This document shows, one piece after another, positions 22,741 through 25,928 of a stretch of 25,928 nt of DNA. The stretch lies in IMG/VR virus record IMGVR_UViG_3300030104_000529, positions 1 to 25,928 of that record. One strand, 5' to 3'. Every line of letters begins with the position of its first letter. Position 1 is the first letter of the stretch. The DNA comes from a virus. The position numbers were made by a program, and so were the translations under genes. The notes beneath the pieces were generated by a model. The model made no database searches. It had not been told where the DNA came from and saw only the letters and a program-made list of their open reading frames with translations.

Positions 22741-22769
22741 ATAGTAGCATATTAAGGTATAAAACACAA
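22741..22769 (-). promoter_or_regulatory. Candidate promoter for the leftward operon
   Basis: On the minus strand, TTGTGT (22769-22764) is followed after exactly 17 bases by TACTAT (22746-22741). Both boxes are moderate matches to sigma70 (three and four of six). Start of transcription would be near 22735, just before the first leftward ATG at 22720. The TAGTTTTAACT repeats lie directly upstream, where an activator or initiator protein could sit. Confidence 0.45.
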
Positions 22770-22773
22770 GAAA

Positions 22774-22859
22774 TAGTTTTAACTTTATAGTTTTAACTAT
22801 TAAAAAAGTAGTAATATAAAATAGTTTTAACTTATAGTCTTAACTTAATAGCTTTAACT
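22774..22859 (+). repeat. Five TAGTTTTAACT-type repeats (iteron-like)
   Basis: Copies start at 22774, 22788 and 22822 (TAGTTTTAACT, identical), 22835 (TAGTCTTAACT) and 22849 (TAGCTTTAACT). Distances are 14, 34, 13 and 14 bases. Each unit is itself a near-dyad, AGTT-TT-AACT. Such an AT-rich array in a divergent intergenic region is typical of replication-origin iterons or of multiple operators. Confidence 0.75.
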
Positions 22860-22883
22860 ATGTTATACCACAGAATCACAGGG

Positions 22884-22913
22884 TTGTCAAGCGACATATT
22901 GTCACAGTATAAG
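22884..22913 (+). promoter_or_regulatory. Weak candidate rightward promoter
   Basis: TTGTCA at 22884-22889 is followed after 18 bases by TATAAG at 22908-22913. It would make a long leader of more than 400 bases before the first rightward gene, so either that leader is regulatory or this is not the real promoter. Confidence 0.3.
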
Positions 22914-23050
22914 TTAATATTGGTATTCCTATTAAGGTCACAACTAGTGGACCGCTGTGTTTACAAGGAAAAAAGTGGTTAACAGGCAAAAAACCCCTTC
23001 CGTGTGTATATTCATGTATATATATCCCTATACCCCCACGTGGCTCTCGC

Positions 23051-23079
23051 ACGGTCATGCTATGGAATGGGATTTTCTA
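23051..23079 (+). repeat. Left copy of the ACGGTCAT / ATGGGAT flanking repeat
   Basis: ACGGTCAT (23051-23058) is followed by ATGGAATGGGATT, similar to ACGGTCATCA plus ATGGGATGGGAT at the right end (25381 and 25434). Together the copies bracket the AT-rich rightward genes over about 2.33 kb. Confidence 0.55.
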
Positions 23080-23141
23080 GGAAAAATTTAAAACTCAAAT
23101 AATAAAAACATTTAGAATAATTCTAAAAACTGGAATCCCAT
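23067..23141. repeat. Nested inverted repeat
   Basis: The outer arms ATGGGATT (23067-23074) and AATCCCAT (23134-23141) are perfect complements. Inside them TTTAGAAT-A-ATTCTAAA (23111-23127) is a perfect eight-pair dyad. It could extrude as a stem-loop in DNA or fold in RNA of either strand. Confidence 0.7.
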
Positions 23142-23221
23142 AGTTAATAAATAATAATAACTAGGTTACTGATTTATAAGACTAAACAATCTGATAAAGT
23201 ATCAGTTAGTAAAAGCATATC

Positions 23222-23319
23222 GGAGCAATGGTTACGTTTGTAACGGTTTTATTTAAAACTAAGAGTCTGGTGCATGATTAATATTTTAAATTTTACTATA
23301 TACACTGCTCCTATTTTTT
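23222..23319 (+). ncRNA. Candidate structured small RNA or leader/attenuator
   Basis: GGAGCA (23222-23227) pairs with TGCTCC (23306-23311), with a mismatch and two more pairs inward, and the closing arm is followed after TA by six T (23314-23319), like an intrinsic terminator. Inside are GTTAC-GTTT-GTAAC (23231-23244) and GTTTT-ATTT-AAAAC (23246-23259). The whole would be a branched RNA of about 98 nt ending 50 bases before the first rightward gene. It does not match a tRNA. Not recognised as a known RNA family. Confidence 0.4.
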
Positions 23320-23369
23320 GGTAAAAAGAGTAATAATTTAAACCTTTAATGATTCGGAAAGATTCTAAA

Positions 23370-23660
23370 ATGAAAAACACAAATTACAAAACAGACTCAA
23401 TAAACTTTCAAAATATTACTCCAGTAAAAAAAGCTTTTGATTTAAGCGAATATGATATGCTTCAAAATTTAAGAGGCGAAAATAATAAGCTACAATGCGA
23501 AAAGGACGCACTCGTTAAGTTAGCAAATAATAGATATGATGAAATTGAAAACCTAAAAGAAGAAAACCAAAAATTAGAGAATCTAGTTAAACATCTAAAA
23601 ACTGAAATGAGAGTCGCTAGAAGTTTTTTAGAATATGAAAATAACGAGGACTTAAGATAA
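23370..23660 (+). CDS. Coiled-coil protein, first gene of the rightward cassette
   Basis: From the ATG at 23370 (MKNTNYKTDSINFQNITPVK) it has 96 residues. An ATG 21 bases upstream is in frame, but 23370 has the GATTC-TAAA-ATG arrangement shared with the other genes here, so I choose it. Residues about 36-80 form a leucine-zipper-like coiled coil (LRGENNKLQCEKDALVKLAN, EIENLKEENQKLENLVKHLK). Very AT-rich coding. Likely a dimeric regulator or adaptor; no family recognised. Confidence 0.7.
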   Translation: MKNTNYKTDSINFQNITPVKKAFDLSEYDMLQNLRGENNKLQCEKDALVKLANNRYDEIENLKEENQKLENLVKHLKTEMRVARSFLEYENNEDLR

Positions 23661-23664
23661 TAGT

Positions 23665-23711
23665 GAATCCTATAAGCCGATTCAAATACAAGAGTCGGCT
23701 TATGGATATTC
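23665..23711 (+). terminator. Long hairpin after first cassette gene
   Basis: The left arm starting GAATCCTATAAGCCGATTC (23665-23683) pairs with the right arm at 23692-23711, which reads GAGTCGGCTTATGGATATTC, with a bulged T and a G-U pair; the loop is AAATACAA. The stem has about 15 pairs. The T-run after it is poor, so it may be a processing or stability hairpin rather than a full terminator. Confidence 0.6.
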
Positions 23712-23756
23712 ATTTAAGAATATCAACAAACCAAACAATGACAATAGGAGTCAAAA

Positions 23757-24089
23757 ATGATTACATTTAATTTAAATAATATAACTAGAGGTGAAACAAT
23801 CAAAGGTGGATTAACACCAGTTAGAGTTTTAATAACGGCTTTTGATTTATGGCGCAAAGGTAATAAACCAGTTATCCATAGGAAGAATCCACAGGAGAAA
23901 GGTTTTTTCGTTAGGTTGGGTAATGGTGGAAAGTCTGGAGAACCTCTTTTAAGATTAAACTTTGGCAATTCTTATTCTTGCTTTCAAGCATATGATCGCA
24001 ATGGTTATTCTAGGATTAACCAAAACGGAATCGTAAGGCATAAAAGAAAAGCTAACGGAGTCAAATTGACTCAACGTCTAGCAAGTTAA
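23757..24089 (+). CDS. Hypothetical early protein, basic
   Basis: This encodes 110 residues starting MITFNLNNITRGETIKGGLT. It contains PVRVLITAFDLWRKGNKPVI and a basic, Gly-rich second half (RLGNGGKSGEPLLRLNFGN, RHKRKANGVKLTQRLAS). No membrane segment. The ribosome-binding site is AGGAGTC, 4 bases before the ATG, preceded by AACCAAACAA, a leader shared with the gene at 24162. It lies between two hairpins, so it is likely a separate message. Function unknown; nucleic acid binding is possible given the charge. Confidence 0.75.
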   Translation: MITFNLNNITRGETIKGGLTPVRVLITAFDLWRKGNKPVIHRKNPQEKGFFVRLGNGGKSGEPLLRLNFGNSYSCFQAYDRNGYSRINQNGIVRHKRKANGVKLTQRLAS

Positions 24090-24098
24090 TTTAAATTA

Positions 24099-24132
24099 GG
24101 AGTTTAGCTTTAATTAGCTAGACTCCATTTTT
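24099..24132 (+). terminator. Rho-independent terminator
   Basis: GGAGTTTAGCT (24099-24109), loop TTAATT and AGCTAGACTCC (24116-24126) form an 11-pair stem with one G-U pair, followed by ATTTTT. It ends the message of the gene at 23757-24089. Confidence 0.8.
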
Positions 24133-24161
24133 AAATTAATAAACCAAACAAGGAGTCGAAA

Positions 24162-24359
24162 ATGAAATTTAAATTTAATCAAATACTACTTAATGAAAAA
24201 GGTAATTCTATTTCTATAGTTCAACACAAAAACTATGATGATGAAATTCTGGTCCAAGAAATAGGTTTAAATATTATGCAAGACAATGAAAAGATAATAC
24301 GTTTTAATAATTTAGATAGTTTAATTGAAGCATTAACTGAAATTAAGAAAGGACTCTAA
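24162..24359 (+). CDS. Small hypothetical early protein, acidic
   Basis: This encodes 65 residues, MKFKFNQILLNEKGNSISIV onward, a beta-rich start then an acidic helix at the end (NNLDSLIEALTEIKKGL). The ribosome-binding site AAGGAGTC is 4 bases before the ATG and follows AAACCAAACAA, the same leader as at 23757. Two bases separate its stop from the next gene start, so the two form a pair. Small beta/alpha proteins of this type are typical of phage host-takeover regions; no family is recognised. Confidence 0.72.
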   Translation: MKFKFNQILLNEKGNSISIVQHKNYDDEILVQEIGLNIMQDNEKIIRFNNLDSLIEALTEIKKGL

Positions 24360-24360
24360 A

Positions 24361-24558
24361 ATGACAGCTACAAGTTTTCTATATAAAAAAGACTGGGGAA
24401 TCTCAGATACCAAAATCCGTAAAGCTAAAATAAATGTTAAGCGATTTATAAGGAATCAGACTCCAGAAAAGCAAAAGCAATTGATAGAATACATTAAGAC
24501 TATTAAAAAAGACCATATTAATTTTAGAACTAAAAGAAAAAACACAAGGAGTCTTTAA
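24361..24558 (+). CDS. Small basic hypothetical early protein
   Basis: This encodes 65 residues starting MTATSFLYKKDWGISDTKIR. It is Lys/Arg-rich and helical (KINVKRFIRNQTPEKQKQLI, KTIKKDHINFRTKRKNTRSL). The start follows GGACTC-TAAA; the last codons of the upstream gene supply the ribosome-binding site. The stop overlaps AAGGAGTC, which serves the micro-ORF at 24561. Charge suggests nucleic acid binding or inhibition of a host enzyme; no homolog is recognised. Confidence 0.72.
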   Translation: MTATSFLYKKDWGISDTKIRKAKINVKRFIRNQTPEKQKQLIEYIKTIKKDHINFRTKRKNTRSL

Positions 24559-24560
24559 CT

Positions 24561-24632
24561 TTGATTGATTATGATTTAATAATAGTAGTACTAACAATAT
24601 TAATTTTAATAGGAGTCGCACTATGCCGTTAG
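24561..24632 (+). CDS. Predicted 23-residue membrane micro-protein (TTG start)
   Basis: A TTG at 24561 lies 9 bases after GGAG within AAGGAGTC, and opens a frame of 23 codons reading (M)IDYDLIIVVLTILILIG then VALCR and stop. Residues about 5-21 are a single hydrophobic helix with an acidic N-terminus and an Arg end. The stop overlaps the next gene start by 10 bases, and the frame carries that gene's own AGGAGTC. There is no ATG in frame. The spacing and the hydrophobic helix make it plausible; otherwise this would be a 64-base gap. Confidence 0.5.
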   Translation: MIDYDLIIVVLTILILIGVALCR

Positions 24633-25321
24633 ATAATATAGGACACGTTTCAAAACTTAGAGGAAAACTTGATAAATTTCAAGCTATAGGAAACAATACT
24701 AAAAAGAATAAGTTTTGTTATGATAGGTATATTGAAGCTAAGAAGAAAAATGATTTAGCTTGTAAGATTGTTGATATTTGTGGAGTCTGTTATTCCCATA
24801 AATCAATGAATAGCTATATGAAAAACTTACCGTTATCATTAGACAAAAATGAAATACTAGCAGAAAAACTATTGAGTGACTTAGAGGTTAAACAATTCTT
24901 TTTTCTACAATCCTTTTTTAGATTTAATCATCATGGGGAATTACTAACTGAATTAGTAGATGATTACGGAGTCACAATAAAAACCTTTCCTAAATATAAT
25001 ATGATTGAAAACTATTGTAGGATATCTGAATACAATCCACATTGTACATTTGCTTTATGGACTAAAAGAACAGATATAATAAAAAGATATTTCGACAAAA
25101 GAGAAAAACCAAAGAACTTAATAATAGTTTTTTCTAATACTAAAGTAGACAAGGTTATTACTAAAATACCTAAACATTTCGACAAGGTTTTCAATAATGT
25201 TAATGGGGATAACTTTAAAGAGATTCAAAATTGCACTGGTCAAAAATGTAAAGATTGTTTGAGATGCTACAAACATTCAGACAAGCTAGAAGATAATATC
25301 ATTGTAGAAAAAACAAAATAA
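24623..25321 (+). CDS. Cysteine-rich gp88-like phage protein
   Basis: This encodes 232 residues starting MPLDNIGHVSKLRGKLDKFQ. Seven Cys form two clusters: C47-x5-C53-x2-C56 (ACKIVDICGVCYS) and C204-x4-C209-x2-C212-x2-C215 (NCTGQKCKDCLRCYKH). Between them come FFFLQSFFRFNHHGEL, CTFALWTKRTDIIKRY and NLIIVFSNTKV. This order (CxxCY, an F-R-x-x-x-x-G-E/D segment, a W-T-x-R segment, a C-terminal Cys cluster) matches the phage gp88-like family (PF17338), which I recall but could not search. The clusters could hold a metal or an iron-sulfur centre. The function of the family is unknown. It is the largest gene of the rightward block. Confidence 0.68.
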   Translation: MPLDNIGHVSKLRGKLDKFQAIGNNTKKNKFCYDRYIEAKKKNDLACKIVDICGVCYSHKSMNSYMKNLPLSLDKNEILAEKLLSDLEVKQFFFLQSFFRFNHHGELLTELVDDYGVTIKTFPKYNMIENYCRISEYNPHCTFALWTKRTDIIKRYFDKREKPKNLIIVFSNTKVDKVITKIPKHFDKVFNNVNGDNFKEIQNCTGQKCKDCLRCYKHSDKLEDNIIVEKTK

Positions 25322-25341
25322 AATCAATAACTTAAAGCCCG

Positions 25342-25379
25342 GATTTTGGTTTAGCTTTTCAAAAAGTTAAATCAAAATC
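25342..25379 (+). terminator. Long 18-bp inverted repeat after the gp88-like gene
   Basis: GATTTTGGTTTAGCTTTT (25342-25359) and AAAAGTTAAATCAAAATC (25362-25379) are complementary over 18 positions with two G-U pairs, separated by CA. There is no T-run on the plus strand after the stem. It may end or protect the message, or mark the edge of the cassette. Confidence 0.55.
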
Positions 25380-25380
25380 T

Positions 25381-25500
25381 ACGGTCATCAAGATGGGATG
25401 GGATGGGAAGTTTTAGATGGGATGGGATGCCTTACGGTCATCATGGGATGGGATGGGAAGTTTAAATTAGGATGGGATAGTAATGGGATGGGATGGGAAG
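25381..25500 (+). repeat. ATGGG repeat array with duplicated ACGGTCATCA unit
   Basis: ACGGTCATCA occurs at 25381-25390 and 25434-25443, each followed by ATGGGATGGGATGGGAAG (25393-25410 and 25443-25460). A further ATGGG triplet with the same AAG end lies at 25483-25500, and shorter copies are at 25417-25429 and 25472-25479. In all there are twelve GGG tracts, mostly separated by AT. This can form G-quadruplexes on the plus strand. Confidence 0.85.
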
Positions 25501-25529
25501 TATTTGATTTTAAATGATTATAATAACAG

Positions 25530-25557
25530 TTGACAAAAAACGAATCATCTATAAAAT
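25530..25557 (+). promoter_or_regulatory. Sigma70-type promoter for the DUF932-like gene
   Basis: TTGACA (25530-25535) is followed after 16 bases by TAAAAT (25552-25557), with TATAAA overlapping. Start of transcription would be near 25564, giving a leader of about 25 bases with AAGGAG before the ATG at 25589. A GAATC site lies within the spacer (25542-25546). Confidence 0.7.
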
Positions 25558-25588
25558 GGGTGACACAAACAAAAAGGAGAATCAATTT

Positions 25589-25928
25589 ATGACTATATAT
25601 GATGAAAGACCATTAACTAAGATGCCAGAAGAAATAGCATTTGACGTTTCTTTTGAGCCTACCAGATTTGACATGAGTAAGTATGTCATCAACAACAATA
25701 CTGATGAGGTGATAGGTATTGTAGGTAAAGACTTTAAATGTGCCAGTCACATTGATTTCTACCGACAAGTCAGAGATACAGTTGTAGCTGAACTTAGTGA
25801 CCATGACTTAGAGGATGCTACGTTGACTTGGCGAACTGCCAGAAACAATGCTTGGACTATGATGGATATGCGTTTGCCAAATGTGACACATAAGATAGCG
25901 ACTAGCAAACATGAGACTGATGTAGCTC
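25589..25928 (+). CDS. DUF932-like protein, N-terminal part (cut by right edge)
   Basis: The ATG at 25589 opens a frame that runs to the window end, 113 codons. It begins MTIYDERPLTKMPEEIAFDV and continues with YVINNNTDEVIGIVGKDFKC, ASHIDFYRQVRDTVVAEL and ATLTWRTARNNAWTMMDMR. The pattern (V-x-N-x-x-T-x-E-x-I-G-x-V-G-x-x-F/Y then H-x-x-F/Y) fits DUF932, a family frequent in phages and plasmids (related to YfjQ-type proteins), with no settled function. AAGGAG is 9 bases upstream. Codon use is less AT-rich than in the preceding genes, closer to the leftward block. Confidence 0.72.
   Translation, partial: MTIYDERPLTKMPEEIAFDVSFEPTRFDMSKYVINNNTDEVIGIVGKDFKCASHIDFYRQVRDTVVAELSDHDLEDATLTWRTARNNAWTMMDMRLPNVTHKIATSKHETDVA

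Larger units (their letters stand above)
22914..23221. other. Non-coding control region with multiple dyads
   Basis: I see no convincing gene in this stretch. It holds GGTCAC/GTGGACC (22936-22953, one bulge), the palindrome CCACGTGG (23036-23043), a copy of ACGGTCAT (23051-23058), a nested inverted repeat (23067-23141), and CTGATA-AAG-TATCAG (23191-23205). The density of dyads suggests protein-binding sites or a replication origin. Confidence 0.6.

Noticed and set aside
22876-23058. 60-codon minus-strand frame in the divergent region
   Set aside because: It has no ribosome-binding site, overlaps palindromes and control repeats and has no protein-like pattern.
23222-23311. tRNA gene
   Set aside because: The acceptor-like ends pair, but there is no T-loop consensus, no proper D-arm and no cloverleaf.
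23462-23968. Minus-strand hydrophobic frames opposite rightward genes
   Set aside because: Antisense to genes with good start sites; hydrophobicity follows from complementing Lys/Asn/Glu codons.
25381-25500. CRISPR array
   Set aside because: Units are too short and irregular, with no unique spacers of constant length; it is a simple tandem repeat.
25388-25585. Minus-strand frame with repeated SHPIP
   Set aside because: It is only a translation of the ATGGG tandem array and lacks a start signal.

Overview
This window looks like part of the genome of a marine tailed phage (Caudoviricetes). It is AT-rich and gene-dense, has no rRNA or tRNA that I can see, and carries one almost unbroken leftward block of virion, packaging and lysis genes. 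The late gene set is small TerS, large TerL, a P22-like portal of about 700 aa, a large ejection-type protein, scaffold, major capsid protein, an adaptor, a nozzle-like protein and several fibre proteins. No tape-measure, tail-sheath or long tail-tube gene is visible, so a short-tailed (podovirus-like) virion is most likely. The many tiny Lys/Gly-rich proteins and the fibre types are familiar from phages of oceanic alphaproteobacteria (SAR11/SAR116-type hosts). That host assignment is inference from protein style only.

Layout. Bases 1-22,726 are read on the minus strand, so biological order runs from high to low coordinates: a regulatory/EF-hand/basic-protein/lysis segment (22.7-18.5 kb; holin-like protein and M15 peptidase inside), DNA packaging (18.5-16.3 kb), portal (16.3-14.2 kb), a 1596-residue multidomain protein with a T4-type lysozyme domain (14.0-9.2 kb), scaffold and capsid (9.2-7.0 kb), adaptor/nozzle (6.0-3.1 kb) and fibres (3.1 kb to the left edge, where a fibre gene is cut). 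A near-consensus sigma70-type promoter just upstream of the capsid gene and a terminator-like hairpin after the following gene appear to delimit a high-expression unit made of the capsid protein and a 165-residue partner.

Bases 22,727-23,348 form a divergent control region of about 620 bp without a convincing gene. It holds five copies of a TAGTTTTAACT-type repeat, several perfect dyads, a nested inverted repeat and a roughly 100-nt segment closed by GGAGCA/TGCTCC and followed by six T, which could be a small RNA or leader. Rightward genes follow: five short or medium genes of mostly unknown function, a 23-codon membrane micro-ORF, a cysteine-rich gp88-like protein, and the start of a DUF932-like gene that runs off the right edge.

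The most unusual part is the rightward AT-rich block (about 23.05-25.5 kb). It is bounded by copies of ACGGTCAT followed by ATGGGAT-type repeats (one copy at the left, two at the right, the right side expanded into a G-tract array). It is rich in GANTC, the CcrM methylation sequence of alphaproteobacteria, and every gene in it has a GANTC fused to the ribosome-binding site 4-7 bases before the start codon. This suggests an inserted or modular early-gene cassette with its own control style. That reading is inference; the repeats and motif positions are directly visible.
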